NCBI GenBank assembly: GCA_904502005.1
Contig: CAJGDC010000002.1
Coordinates: forward strand, 1-64,000
Direction: 5' to 3'
DNA: 64,000 nucleotides
From: an uncultured Alistipes sp.
Lineage (GTDB): Bacteria; Bacteroidota; Bacteroidia; Bacteroidales; Rikenellaceae
Each line of letters starts with the position of its first letter. The first letter of the stretch is position 1. A model generated the notes under the pieces. The model was not told the DNA's origin. It made no database searches and worked only from the letters and a program-made list of their open reading frames with translations. Below, in pieces: positions 42,771 through 52,566 of this stretch. The translations under genes were made by a program, and so were the position numbers.

Positions 42771-45674
42771 ATGAAACATTTAAGGTTAATATTGATGGCA
42801 GTAGCTGTTTTTGCACTGTCATCCTGCTCGGAGTATAGTTACGAGAAGGTCTCTGGCGATCCCCTTGCCACACGTATCTATACACTCGACAATGGACTGA
42901 AAGTTTATCTATCTGTCAACAAAGAGCAGCCTCGTATTCAGACTATTATCTCGGTGCGCGTGGGTGCGAAGAACGACCCTGCAGAGACAACAGGTCTTGC
43001 TCACTACTTTGAGCATCTGATGTTCAAGGGTACTGATAAGTTTGGCACTAGCGACTACCAGTCAGAGAAGCCTCTGCTTGATCAGATAGAGGCACTGTTT
43101 GAGCAGTATCGCGTAACTACCGATGAGCGTCAGCGCAAAGCTCTCTACGCTCAGATTGACGAGCTATCACAGCAGGCTTCAAAGTTCTCTATTCCAAACG
43201 AGTACGACAAACTTATCCAGAGCATTGGTGGCGATGGCTGCAATGCGTGGACTTCGTATGACGAGACAAGCTATATGTCTGAGATTCCGTCAAATCAGGT
43301 TGAGAATTGGGCAAAGATTGAGTCAGAGCGCTTCAAGAATGCCGTTATTCGTGGCTTCCACACAGAGCTTGAGACTGTGTATGAGGAGTACAATATGAGC
43401 CTTACTCGCGATAATAACAAGGTTATTGATAAGTTCCTCGGACTGATGATGCCAAACCACCCATACGGACAGCACTCTGTACTTGGCAAGCAAGAACATC
43501 TTAAGAATCCTTCAATTACAAATATCAAGAACTACTATAACACCTACTACGTGCCAAACAATATGGCGGTATGTCTCTCTGGTGATTTCAATCCGGATGA
43601 GGTTATCAAGATTGTAGATGCATACTTTGGCGATATGGTTCCAAATCATAATCTTCCAGAGGGTATTGAGGGCTCTATTACCCCAGTCACAGAGCCTCGT
43701 CAGGCTGAGGTTTGGGGACTTGAGAGTGAGACACTCTTTGCAGGTTGGCTCACTGGCGCAGCAAATAGTGATGATGCGCTGATGCTCGACATTGTATCAT
43801 CTGTACTCAGCAACGGCAACTGTGGTCTAATTGACATTAACCTAACCCAAACTCAGAAGGTGCTCTATGGCTCTGCATCAGCAGATCAGCTATCAGATGC
43901 TGGCTTTATGATGCTCTTTGGTATGCCAAAGCAGGGTCAGCCCCTTGAGCAGGTTGAGACTTTACTTCTTGAGCAGGTAGATGCACTACGTAGCGGTGAG
44001 TTTGATGAGAGTATTTTGAATGCTATTATCGCAAATTACAAGCGCGACTTGATGGTATCATACGAGGATAACTTCAACCGTTGCTATGCTATGGCACTAT
44101 CGTTTATCAACCAGGATAACTGGGCAGATGTTGTCTCAAAGCTTGATCGTGCGTCAAAGATTACTAAGGAGGATGTAGTTGCTTGGGCAAACACAAAGCT
44201 CACTAAAGAGAGCATGGTTACCGTCTATAAGCGTCAGGGCGAGGACAAAAACCAGAAGAAGATTGACAAGCCACAGATTACCCCTATCGCGACAAACAGA
44301 GATAGCCAGTCGGAGTTCCTAAAGGCTATTGCAAACTCTGAGGTTGAGCCTATAGCTCCTCAATTTACCGATTTTGAGCGCGACATGGACATCTTCACCC
44401 TTGACAATGGCATTGAGGTGCTCTATAAGCAGAATGAGCTTAACGAGCGCTTTGAGCTTGTATACCTCTACGACTTTGGTCTTGAGACAGACCCTGCGCT
44501 ATCAGTAGCACGCGACTATCTTGCAATGCTCGGCACAGAGAACAAGAGCCTAGCACAGATTATGAGCGAGCAGTATGAGCTTGCATGTGACGTTTCATTC
44601 TCTCCTTCATCTACAAACTTCTACGTAACCATTTCAGGTATTACAGAGAATATGCCGTCAGCTATAGCTCTTGCTGAGGATTATATGGCAAATGTAAAGG
44701 GTGACGAGGATGTACTCTCTGAGGTTAAGAGTGATATTCTCAAGGAGCGCGCAAACAACAAGACCAATCAGCGCGCAAATTACAATGCTCTGCAGCGTTA
44801 TGTTATCTACGGCAGCGATTACGTTGCTCGCACAACCCTTACAAATGAGCAACTTATGGCCCTTGAGTCAGAGGCTCTACTCGACAAGATTCGTGGTCTG
44901 AAGAACTATCAGCACCGTATCCTTTACTATGGTCCTATGAGTAAGCGCGAGCTTAAAAAGCAGCTCAATGCCTCTCACTCTGTTGCTGAGAACCTAATAC
45001 CGGTAGAGTATAAGAGCACTCCGACTGTTGAGGTTACGGAGCCTAAGGTAGTATTTGCACAGTACGATGCAAAACAGATATACTATATGCAGTATACCTG
45101 CGGTGGAGATATGTTCGATGTTACTCTTGATCCGTCTGTACGTCTTTATAACGAGTACTTCAGCGGCGGTATGAATGCAATCGTCTTCCAGGAGATGCGC
45201 GAGGCTCGCGGTCTTGCATACTCCTCATACGCATACCTCGGTCAAGGTAAAACATGTAACGAGCCTTACTACTTCTACGCCTTTATTGCTACCCAGAACG
45301 ACAAGATGCAGCAGGCCGTAGAGGCATTTGATGAGATTATTGAGAATATGCCACAGTCAGAAGCTGCCTTTGAACTGACAAAGCAGGGCCTACTGACCGG
45401 CATGGCAACTGGCAGAACTACAAAGATGGATGTGCTGTGGAAGTATATCGGCGATATGCAGTTCGGCATTACCGACCTCAACCGCACAGAGGCTGTCTAT
45501 AACGGCATCAAGACAATGACACTTGCCGATGTCGCTAAGTTCCAACAGAGCCATATCAAGGATAATGAGTATATATATTGCATCCTCGGCGACAAGAACG
45601 ATGTTGATATGAAGTACCTCAAAACCCTCGGCAATATCGAATTTGTATCCCAGGAGCAGATTTTCGGTTACTAA
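42771..45674 (+). CDS. M16-family zinc metallopeptidase lipoprotein (insulinase/PqqL-like)
   Basis: 967 residues. Signal peptide with lipobox (FALSSC, Cys19), so probably membrane-anchored in the periplasm or outer membrane. The inverted zinc motif is HYFEH at residues 78-82 with the third ligand in ELETVYEEYN about 75 residues later. The double-length protein contains a second, non-catalytic M16 half (from about 540, DIFTLDNGIEVLYKQNELNE). It degrades peptides within a closed chamber. A strong terminator follows. Confidence 0.93.
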   Translation: MKHLRLILMAVAVFALSSCSEYSYEKVSGDPLATRIYTLDNGLKVYLSVNKEQPRIQTIISVRVGAKNDPAETTGLAHYFEHLMFKGTDKFGTSDYQSEKPLLDQIEALFEQYRVTTDERQRKALYAQIDELSQQASKFSIPNEYDKLIQSIGGDGCNAWTSYDETSYMSEIPSNQVENWAKIESERFKNAVIRGFHTELETVYEEYNMSLTRDNNKVIDKFLGLMMPNHPYGQHSVLGKQEHLKNPSITNIKNYYNTYYVPNNMAVCLSGDFNPDEVIKIVDAYFGDMVPNHNLPEGIEGSITPVTEPRQAEVWGLESETLFAGWLTGAANSDDALMLDIVSSVLSNGNCGLIDINLTQTQKVLYGSASADQLSDAGFMMLFGMPKQGQPLEQVETLLLEQVDALRSGEFDESILNAIIANYKRDLMVSYEDNFNRCYAMALSFINQDNWADVVSKLDRASKITKEDVVAWANTKLTKESMVTVYKRQGEDKNQKKIDKPQITPIATNRDSQSEFLKAIANSEVEPIAPQFTDFERDMDIFTLDNGIEVLYKQNELNERFELVYLYDFGLETDPALSVARDYLAMLGTENKSLAQIMSEQYELACDVSFSPSSTNFYVTISGITENMPSAIALAEDYMANVKGDEDVLSEVKSDILKERANNKTNQRANYNALQRYVIYGSDYVARTTLTNEQLMALESEALLDKIRGLKNYQHRILYYGPMSKRELKKQLNASHSVAENLIPVEYKSTPTVEVTEPKVVFAQYDAKQIYYMQYTCGGDMFDVTLDPSVRLYNEYFSGGMNAIVFQEMREARGLAYSSYAYLGQGKTCNEPYYFYAFIATQNDKMQQAVEAFDEIIENMPQSEAAFELTKQGLLTGMATGRTTKMDVLWKYIGDMQFGITDLNRTEAVYNGIKTMTLADVAKFQQSHIKDNEYIYCILGDKNDVDMKYLKTLGNIEFVSQEQIFGY

Positions 45675-45690
45675 ACCTTTAGACTCTATT

Positions 45691-45726
45691 AAACACCCAC
45701 TACATCACCGTAGTGGGTGTTTTTTT
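45691..45726 (+). terminator. Rho-independent terminator after the M16 peptidase
   Basis: ACACCCACTAC / GTAGTGGGTGT is a perfect stem around ATCACC, with a T tract on the plus strand. It separates the convergent minus-strand lipoprotein gene. Confidence 0.93.
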
Positions 45727-45743
45727 ATCATTCCAAGCACAAA

Positions 45744-46382
45744 TTAATCGTTCTCTACCTGCTGGTCGCTGATGTATTTGTCGGCAAAGATTTGTCGGGC
45801 AGTTGGGTCGTCAATAGTACCTATGTAGCGGATTGTATAGCCGTTGAGTTGTTCGGTAGAGGGCTGAAGACCATCCATAATAAACTCCCCATAGCGGTAG
45901 TATTTCAGGCGCAGCGTAGTCTGAGCGTAGGGGCTACCAAGTGCCTGATAGTCGGTATTTGTTAGTTTAATGGTCAGAGCTTTGCTATCAAAGCTCCAGA
46001 GTAGTGTCGTATAGAGGAAGGGATACGGCATGGTATCATTATACGGTGCTGGAGCGTAGAGGTAGCATTGGCGGCAGGTACCATCGGCATAGAATATAAG
46101 GTCAAGGAACTGGCTCCCCTTACCGAAAGCGGTATTGATAAAGTCATCATAAGATGTATTCCACACATCTCCATTGCGATAGGTAATCCAATTATCCAAA
46201 TCCCACAGTCCCTGCTCAATGTCGTCAATAAATTGCAAGAAATCGCGTTCAGTAGCAGGAAACTGGCTTACAAGTCGTTCAACACGACGAATTTGCTGGC
46301 TAGGGGTCCAGTCATCATTGTCAGAGCAGCCCGAACAGATTATCAGGCCGCATAGTGCTGTAAAAGTAAAAAGTCGTCTCAT
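45744..46382 (-). CDS. Hypothetical lipoprotein
   Basis: 212 residues. Signal peptide with a lipobox (LIICSGC, Cys about 19). The mature part has a Cys-x2-Cys (GTCRQCYLYAP) and the tyrosine/tryptophan-rich stretch typical of small Bacteroidetes lipoproteins. I recognise no domain. It lies 53 nt downstream of another lipoprotein gene on the same strand, and no promoter box is seen between them, so they are probably cotranscribed. Confidence 0.65.
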   Translation of the reverse strand: MRRLFTFTALCGLIICSGCSDNDDWTPSQQIRRVERLVSQFPATERDFLQFIDDIEQGLWDLDNWITYRNGDVWNTSYDDFINTAFGKGSQFLDLIFYADGTCRQCYLYAPAPYNDTMPYPFLYTTLLWSFDSKALTIKLTNTDYQALGSPYAQTTLRLKYYRYGEFIMDGLQPSTEQLNGYTIRYIGTIDDPTARQIFADKYISDQQVEND

Positions 46383-46435
46383 AACTATTTGATTTTGTTA
46401 CGAAACGACTTGTACAAATTTGCGACCAAACTGCC

Positions 46436-47188
46436 CTACATATAGAGATTTGTCAGCTTAATGGAGTACGATAGACTCTCGCCTGTATCAAGGTTAAAGG
46501 TGATGGTGACTTTGTGCATAGGCAGGTTCTCTGGAACTGTAGAGGTAAAGAATGCCATATCTGTACCGCCGTAAATATTATAATCGGTCTCCATCATCAG
46601 CTTTGTGTGCTCTCTATTAAGTTCGCTAACCACCTCACGATAGACCTTGACTGGAGCTGTAGTAAATCCACTTGCCACATAGTCGGCCAAAGATGCATAC
46701 TCGACAGTAAAGAGTGGAGCGAGATTTGTACCTGCTGCATATCCATCAGCCCAATACTTGTCGCTAGTAATCTCAATACTCACAATATGCTCGCAGTATG
46801 CATAGTACTTACAATTGCCACTCTCAAGCATCCATTCACCTCCACCCTTTTTAGTGTAATAACGATAGAGTGATGCATTAGGATTAAAATCACCAAATTT
46901 CTCTTGATAACGCTCGTAGTCCATAGCATCCTGACTATATGGCGCATTGACAAGGTCGTATACAGAGCCAGCATACTCACCCACCAGGCTGAGCATAATT
47001 TTCAACTCTTCATCACTACAGTCTGCGGCAATAACAGGGTGAGGCAAGAGTTTGCCCTCAACTACTCGAATATACTTAAAGTATGCATTAACACTGCTCT
47101 TTGCCTGAAAGGTCCTATCTGTCTGCTCCAATCCGCCAGAGCAAGCAACGGCCATAGCCGCCAAAATCAAAATCCAAATCTTTCTCAT
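46436..47188 (-). CDS. Hypothetical lipoprotein
   Basis: 250 residues from ATG 47188. The signal peptide MRKIWILILAAMAVACSGG has a lipobox with Cys16. A longer frame from 47245 is rejected because it would start upstream of the -7 box at 47207-47214 and run into the dnaG promoter. The rest shows no recognisable domain. The C-terminus (KVTITFNLDTGESLSYSIKL) looks beta-rich. Confidence 0.65.
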   Translation of the reverse strand: MRKIWILILAAMAVACSGGLEQTDRTFQAKSSVNAYFKYIRVVEGKLLPHPVIAADCSDEELKIMLSLVGEYAGSVYDLVNAPYSQDAMDYERYQEKFGDFNPNASLYRYYTKKGGGEWMLESGNCKYYAYCEHIVSIEITSDKYWADGYAAGTNLAPLFTVEYASLADYVASGFTTAPVKVYREVVSELNREHTKLMMETDYNIYGGTDMAFFTSTVPENLPMHKVTITFNLDTGESLSYSIKLTNLYM

Positions 47189-47206
47189 AATAACTCTATT
47201 TCGCAA

Positions 47207-47253
47207 CAAAGGTACACTGAATTTGCGACTTTCGCAAATAATCACTACCTTTG
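47207..47253. promoter_or_regulatory. Overlapping divergent promoters for dnaG (+) and the lipoprotein pair (-)
   Basis: Plus strand: TTTG 47222-47225 and TACCTTTG 47246-47253 (20 nt apart), 6 nt before the dnaG ATG. Minus strand: TACCTTTG 47207-47214 with TTTG 47235-47238 (20 nt apart), 18 nt before the lipoprotein ATG. The two -33 elements are the arms of the perfect palindrome ATTTGCGA-CTT-TCGCAAAT (47221-47239). Confidence 0.75.
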
Positions 47254-47259
47254 TAAGCT

Positions 47260-49278
47260 ATGATTGAAAGAGATGTCATTGATAGAATAATGTCTGCTGC
47301 CAACATTGTTGAGGTGGTAAGCGACTATGTGACACTCAAAAAGAAGGGTGCCAACTACCAGGCGTGTTGTCCATTTCACAATGAGAAGACGCCTTCGTTT
47401 GTTGTATCCCCATCTAAGGGGCTCTTCAAGTGTTTTGGTTGTGGCAAGGCGGGCAATGCAGTAACCTTTGTCATGGAGCACGAGGGCATTAGCTATCCTG
47501 AAGCTCTGAAGGCTGTCGCTAAACGTTACGGCATAGAGGTCAAGGAGCGCGAGATGACCGAGGAGGATATTGCTCGCAACGACAACCGCGAGAGTATGTT
47601 TGCCCTTAATAGCTACATTGCAGACTACTTTATCTCCTACCTACATCGCGATACAGAGGAGGGCATACCTGTAGGCATGAGCTACTTTAGTTCTGCCCGA
47701 GGCTTTAGCGCTAAGACTATTGAGAAGTTTGGCCTCGGCATGTGTCCCAGCGGTGGCGACAGAATGACGCGCGATGCCCTTAAGGCGGGCTATAAGGAGG
47801 AGTTTCTGCTAGCCACAGGTCTGACACTCAAGCGTGAGAGTGATGGCAGGCTTTATGACCGCTTCCGCGAGCGTGTAATGTTTCCTATACACAACATTTC
47901 GGGTCGCATTGTGGGCTTTGGTGGTCGTACGATGCGCACTGATAAAAGTGTAGCCAAATATCAGAACTCTCCTGAGAGCGAGATTTACAACAAGTCGCGT
48001 GAATTATACGGACTCTTCTTTGCTAAGAAGGCTATTCAGCAGTTAGAGTATGCCATTATGGTTGAGGGTTATACCGATGTTATCTCCATGCACCAGTCGG
48101 GTGTGGAGAATGTTGTCGCCTCATCTGGCACCTCGCTTACTGTTGACCAAATACGTCTTATTCGCCGTTTTACCAACAATCTGACCATTATCTACGACTC
48201 TGATGCGGCAGGAATCAAGGCTTCACTTCGTGGTATTGACCTTGTGCTGCGTGAGGGCATGAATGTGCGCGTTGTACTGCTACCTGAGGGTGATGACCCA
48301 GACTCATTTGCCCGTAGCCACTCTGCCTCTGAAGTGCAGGAGTATATTGCTGCTAATGCAGAAAACTTTATCACCTTCAAGACGAAATTACTCCTCTCTG
48401 AGACGGGCAACGACCCTATTAAGCGTAGCGAGGTTACACGTAACATTATCGTCTCAATAGCGCAGATACCCGACCCTATACAGCGCTCGATGTTCATCAA
48501 AGAGTGCTCGCAGATTATGGAGGCAGATGAGAATATGCTCATTAGCGAGGTTGCCCGTCACCGTATGCACTCTTTAGGTGATAATGAGGCGGAGGCATTC
48601 ATTATGCGCCAGCAACAGCAACAACGACAGCAATCAGGACATAGCGGATACAGCAATTACGGCAAACGAGACAATAGACCTACCACCAACAGCGAGGAGG
48701 AGACACAGCGTTTCGGTGAGATTCCACTTAGCGCCTCAGCTGCGACACTGGAGCGCGAGATTATATACTATCTGCTCAAATATGGTCAGTGTAACTATGA
48801 GGTTCTTGAGAGTGGAAGCGTTGTCGAGCTAAATACCGCACAAGTGATTATTGAAGAGCTTGATAATGTGGCTATTGACTTCACCAATGACACATACAAC
48901 AAGATTCTCTCTATTTTCCGCGAAGCACTTGCGCAGTCGCGCTATCCTAGCCAGACGGAGATTGTAAACCATGCAGACCCTGATGTATGCAGCACAGCGG
49001 TAGATATTTTAACACTTGATGACAACTATGCCGAGAGCGCAATATGGACACAGAGAGATGTTCGTTCCCTCTCCGAATCAACAATGCTCGCCGATGGCAT
49101 TCCAAAGTTGCTCTGGCTCTATAAATCTCGCACTATTCTTGCTCGCATAGCAGAGCTTAATGCTAAGCTAACAAATGACCTAACTGAGGAGCAGATGGAA
49201 GAGATTCTTTTGGAACTAAGTCATCTAAACAAGCTCAAGGTACAGATAGCCAACCATTTAGGCAGACCTATTATATAA
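47260..49278 (+). CDS. dnaG: DNA primase
   Basis: 672 residues; synthesises RNA primers at the replication fork. The N-terminal CHC2 zinc finger has CCPFHNEKTPSF and FKCFGCGKAGNAVTF. The Toprim region has IMVEGYTDVISMHQ and IIYDSDAAGIKA. A Gln-rich linker (about 445-465) precedes the helicase-binding C-terminal part. The ATG lies 6 nt after a -7 box, so the message is leaderless or nearly so. uvrB follows after 4 nt. Confidence 0.97.
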   Translation: MIERDVIDRIMSAANIVEVVSDYVTLKKKGANYQACCPFHNEKTPSFVVSPSKGLFKCFGCGKAGNAVTFVMEHEGISYPEALKAVAKRYGIEVKEREMTEEDIARNDNRESMFALNSYIADYFISYLHRDTEEGIPVGMSYFSSARGFSAKTIEKFGLGMCPSGGDRMTRDALKAGYKEEFLLATGLTLKRESDGRLYDRFRERVMFPIHNISGRIVGFGGRTMRTDKSVAKYQNSPESEIYNKSRELYGLFFAKKAIQQLEYAIMVEGYTDVISMHQSGVENVVASSGTSLTVDQIRLIRRFTNNLTIIYDSDAAGIKASLRGIDLVLREGMNVRVVLLPEGDDPDSFARSHSASEVQEYIAANAENFITFKTKLLLSETGNDPIKRSEVTRNIIVSIAQIPDPIQRSMFIKECSQIMEADENMLISEVARHRMHSLGDNEAEAFIMRQQQQQRQQSGHSGYSNYGKRDNRPTTNSEEETQRFGEIPLSASAATLEREIIYYLLKYGQCNYEVLESGSVVELNTAQVIIEELDNVAIDFTNDTYNKILSIFREALAQSRYPSQTEIVNHADPDVCSTAVDILTLDDNYAESAIWTQRDVRSLSESTMLADGIPKLLWLYKSRTILARIAELNAKLTNDLTEEQMEEILLELSHLNKLKVQIANHLGRPII

Positions 49279-49282
49279 GATA

Positions 49283-51265
49283 ATGGAGTTTAAGCTCACC
49301 TCGGATTATAGTCCTACGGGCGACCAGCCACAGGCAATTTCCCAGATTCTACAGAGTTTTGAGTCTGGGATTGATTGCTGTACGCTGCAAGGTGTCACAG
49401 GCTCGGGTAAGACCTTTACAATGGCAAATGTCATTGCAGGGCTTAACCGCCCCACACTCGTACTGAGCCACAACAAAACCCTGGCGGCACAGCTATATGG
49501 TGAGTTTCGTAACTTCTTTGCCGATAATGCCGTAGAGTATTTTGTCTCCTACTACGACTACTATCAGCCAGAGGCGTATCTCCCCGCTACAGATACTTAC
49601 ATCGAGAAGGACCTATCTATTAACGACGAGATTGAGAAGATGCGTCTTTCAACCACTGCCACCCTACTCTCAGGACGTCGCGATGTTATTGTGGTAAGTA
49701 GTGTATCGTGCCTTTATGGTATCGGAAATCCTGCAGACTTTCATGCCAACACTCTACACCTCAAGGTTGGACAGATTATTAGCCACAAGCAGATTCTCTA
49801 CCGCCTAGTAGACGCCCTATATACTCGCACCGAGCTAGAGCTAACGCCTGCCACATTCCGCGTAAAGGGTGAGAATATAGACATCATGTCTGCATTCGGT
49901 CAGAAGTGCTACCGTATTCTATTCTTTGACGATGAGATTGAGGCAATATATGCCATAGACCCCCTTTCGGGACATCGACTTGAGGCTCTTACAGAGGTGA
50001 GCATCTTCCCTGCCAACCTCTTTGTAACGACAAAGGAGCGCATTGCTCAAGCGGTAAGTCAGATATACATTGACATGGGCAAGCAGGTCGCCTTTTTTGA
50101 GCATGAAGGGCGCCCGACAGAGGCAAAGCGCATACAGCAACGAGTTGAGTACGACCTTGAGATGATTAAAGAGCTTGGCTATTGCCCTGGCATTGAGAAC
50201 TACTCTCGCTACTTTGACGGCAGAAGTGCCGGCACTCGCCCATTCTGTCTACTAGACTACTTTCCAGAGGATTTTCTGCTTATCGTAGATGAGAGCCATG
50301 TGACAATACCTCAAGTGCGAGCTATGTTTGGCGGCGACAAGGCAAGAAAAGAGAATCTTGTTGAGTATGGCTTCCGACTCCCTGCAGCGCGTGACAATCG
50401 TCCGCTGCGCTTTGAGGAGTTTGAGTCGCTGACAGGCACAACGCTCTACGTGAGTGCCACACCTGCCGACTATGAGATTGTACGCTCTGAGGGTGCTATT
50501 GTTGAGCAGATAATCCGTCCAACAGCGCTTATAGATCCACCACTTGAAGTGCGTAGCTCTGAAAATCAAATTGACGACCTTATTGAGCAGATTTCTCTAC
50601 GCACAGAGCGCGACGAGAAGGTTATTGTTACAACACTTACAAAGCGTAGTGCCGAAGAGCTTGCTACCTACTTTGAGCGTATGGGTATCCGATGTAGATA
50701 TATCCACTCGGACGTTGACACACTTGAGCGCGTACAGATTCTTGAAGATTTGCGAGCTGGAATGTTCGATGTGCTTATTGGCGTAAACCTGCTCCGCGAA
50801 GGTCTTGACCTGCCAGAGGTATCGCTCGTAGCAATTATTGATGCAGATATGGAGGGTATGCTTCGCAATGTTCGTGCTATTACACAGATCGCCGGTCGTG
50901 CAGCTCGCCATGAGAATGGATTGGTTATTATGTATGCAGGTAAGGTGACAAAGACCATGCGCGAGTCTATTGAGCAGAGTAACCGACGTCGCTACAAGCA
51001 GATTCGCTACAACATGGAGAACAATCTCATGCCTCGCCAAGCACATAAGAGCGGCAGCGCACAAAACCTTCTTGCACAGCAGGGTCAAATTGACGTAGCA
51101 ACTATTACCGACACCCCTAAGCCTCAAACTGCCGAGCAGATACGCGCAGAGATTACTCGTACTCAAGCCGATATGGAGCGAGCAGCCAAGAGTCTTGACT
51201 TCCTCGCCGCCGCACGATTCCGCGACCGCATTCAAGAGTTGGAGAAGTTGTTGCTAAGAAAGTAA
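49283..51265 (+). CDS. uvrB: UvrABC excision repair protein UvrB
   Basis: 660 residues. Damage-verification helicase of nucleotide excision repair. Walker A GVTGSGKTFTMANV, the beta-hairpin region SYYDYYQPEAYLP, DESHVTIPQ, and IDADMEGMLRN, QIAGRAARH of the helicase core; the UVR coiled coil is at the C-terminus (ADMERAAKSLDFLAAARFRD). Cotranscribed with dnaG. Confidence 0.98.
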   Translation: MEFKLTSDYSPTGDQPQAISQILQSFESGIDCCTLQGVTGSGKTFTMANVIAGLNRPTLVLSHNKTLAAQLYGEFRNFFADNAVEYFVSYYDYYQPEAYLPATDTYIEKDLSINDEIEKMRLSTTATLLSGRRDVIVVSSVSCLYGIGNPADFHANTLHLKVGQIISHKQILYRLVDALYTRTELELTPATFRVKGENIDIMSAFGQKCYRILFFDDEIEAIYAIDPLSGHRLEALTEVSIFPANLFVTTKERIAQAVSQIYIDMGKQVAFFEHEGRPTEAKRIQQRVEYDLEMIKELGYCPGIENYSRYFDGRSAGTRPFCLLDYFPEDFLLIVDESHVTIPQVRAMFGGDKARKENLVEYGFRLPAARDNRPLRFEEFESLTGTTLYVSATPADYEIVRSEGAIVEQIIRPTALIDPPLEVRSSENQIDDLIEQISLRTERDEKVIVTTLTKRSAEELATYFERMGIRCRYIHSDVDTLERVQILEDLRAGMFDVLIGVNLLREGLDLPEVSLVAIIDADMEGMLRNVRAITQIAGRAARHENGLVIMYAGKVTKTMRESIEQSNRRRYKQIRYNMENNLMPRQAHKSGSAQNLLAQQGQIDVATITDTPKPQTAEQIRAEITRTQADMERAAKSLDFLAAARFRDRIQELEKLLLRK

Positions 51266-51271
51266 ATATTC

Positions 51272-51748
51272 CTACCCCTTAAAGACTACATACCTACCCA
51301 TAAGGTAGCTATAGACAGTTGTAATGAGCGTTGTGATAACCTTTGAAGGTGTTGCCCAGATATTAAAATGCTCAACAAGCAGTTTCATGGCTATGTAGTT
51401 GATAGCCAGTGAACCGACAACAGATAATAGGTATTTTACGGCTTGACTAACACCTGAAATATGCGTTGTGCGAAATGCCACATGGCGATTGAGCCAAAAG
51501 CCATTAAAAAATGTTATCGGAAAGACAATAGCCAGCGAGAGTATATGTGGTGAGATAACCACAAAGCCCAAATCAACAAACTGCTTGGCTACGATAAAGT
51601 TATAGATTACAAAGTACCACACCGCATCAAGGGTTAAATTTAAGACACCACAAGCCCCGTAGCGGAAGATTTGCTTGGAGATAAATCTCTCAACCACGGG
51701 GATGTATAGGCAATCTATCGCCCTTGTTATCAGCGAAGCAATATTCAT
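51272..51748 (-). CDS. GtrA-family membrane protein
   Basis: 158 residues with about four membrane segments and the GtrA pattern QIFRYGACGVLNLTLDAVWYF near the N-terminus. GtrA proteins are thought to help flip lipid-linked sugars for LPS or teichoic-acid decoration. Last gene of a five-gene minus-strand cluster; its ATG overlaps the HU/SPOR gene stop by one base. No dedicated glycosyltransferase partner is nearby. Confidence 0.85.
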   Translation of the reverse strand: MNIASLITRAIDCLYIPVVERFISKQIFRYGACGVLNLTLDAVWYFVIYNFIVAKQFVDLGFVVISPHILSLAIVFPITFFNGFWLNRHVAFRTTHISGVSQAVKYLLSVVGSLAINYIAMKLLVEHFNIWATPSKVITTLITTVYSYLMGRYVVFKG

Positions 51749-52563
51749 TATTTATTGGTAAAAATCCACATATCATCAAACAGACCATCCTTCTCCTGCA
51801 GCGACCACATATAGTGAAGGCACGCAGTACGGGTAGGTTTGTCACACACAGCAAGCAGATACATAGTATCCTCTCTATGGTGATAGATTGTGCAATTAAG
51901 CTCCGGATACTTACGCTCGAGCATCTTCTTATAGCTCATAGCATTCTGCTTCTGAGCGAATACTCCCCAAACGAGGTAGTTTCCACCCTCAACCATACGC
52001 TCAACGCCCTCTTCCTTAACTGGCTGCGGCTCAGGTTCTGGCTCTGGAGCAACCTCCACCACTGGCTCTGGAGCGACAACAACCGGCTCTGGCTTCTCAC
52101 GACCTATAAAGAGGTAAAGCACTACAGCTGCCACAGCGATTAAAATAGCAACTAGGGCTATAACAAGACCCTTATTACTCTTTTTAGCCTTAGGTGCTAC
52201 TGTTGCCGCTACAAGTGGATTGAGCTGCGAGAGTAGTATATCATCGGCAGTAAACTTGCGATTAGCAATTTTACCGACGCTCTCAATTACAAGCGTCTCT
52301 TTGCCACCAACATGCAGGAGCCACTGATTATAAATCTCCTCCGCACGATTGTTATCAACATTGGCAGTAGATGCAATAAGCTCCACAATATTCACACCAC
52401 GACTCTCACCGGTAAAGGTTACAGTGCGCTTTGGCGGCACAAAACCACCCTTATCCTTAGTTGCAGAGCTGCGACGCACAACAAGTGAGCCAACATTTGG
52501 AAGAGTAACATCACTACCCTTGCAAAGGGTGTTAAAGATTAGTCTATTTACCTGTGTAATCAT
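51748..52563 (-). CDS. HU-CCDC81/SPOR-domain membrane protein
   Basis: 271 residues. N-terminal bacterial HU-CCDC81 region (about 1-115; LPNVGSLVVRRSSATKDKGG), one membrane segment (about 130-152, LVIALVAILIAVAAVVLYLF), a Pro/Glu/Val linker (PEPVVEVAPEPEPEPQPV), and a C-terminal SPOR-like domain (NYLVWGVFAQKQNAMSYKKM). In Bacteroidetes this protein is thought to tie a cytoplasmic HU-like domain to peptidoglycan at the division site. It follows lgt by 3 nt. Confidence 0.88.
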   Translation of the reverse strand: MITQVNRLIFNTLCKGSDVTLPNVGSLVVRRSSATKDKGGFVPPKRTVTFTGESRGVNIVELIASTANVDNNRAEEIYNQWLLHVGGKETLVIESVGKIANRKFTADDILLSQLNPLVAATVAPKAKKSNKGLVIALVAILIAVAAVVLYLFIGREKPEPVVVAPEPVVEVAPEPEPEPQPVKEEGVERMVEGGNYLVWGVFAQKQNAMSYKKMLERKYPELNCTIYHHREDTMYLLAVCDKPTRTACLHYMWSLQEKDGLFDDMWIFTNK

Positions 52564-52566
52564 AAC

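Noticed and set aside
47189..47245. Longer lipoprotein N-terminus starting at 47245
   Set aside because: It would start upstream of its own -7 box, and the signal peptide begins at 47188.
50597..51235. 212-aa minus-strand frame inside uvrB
   Set aside because: It lies antisense to uvrB, is Leu/Cys-rich with no recognisable domain, and is a coding shadow.
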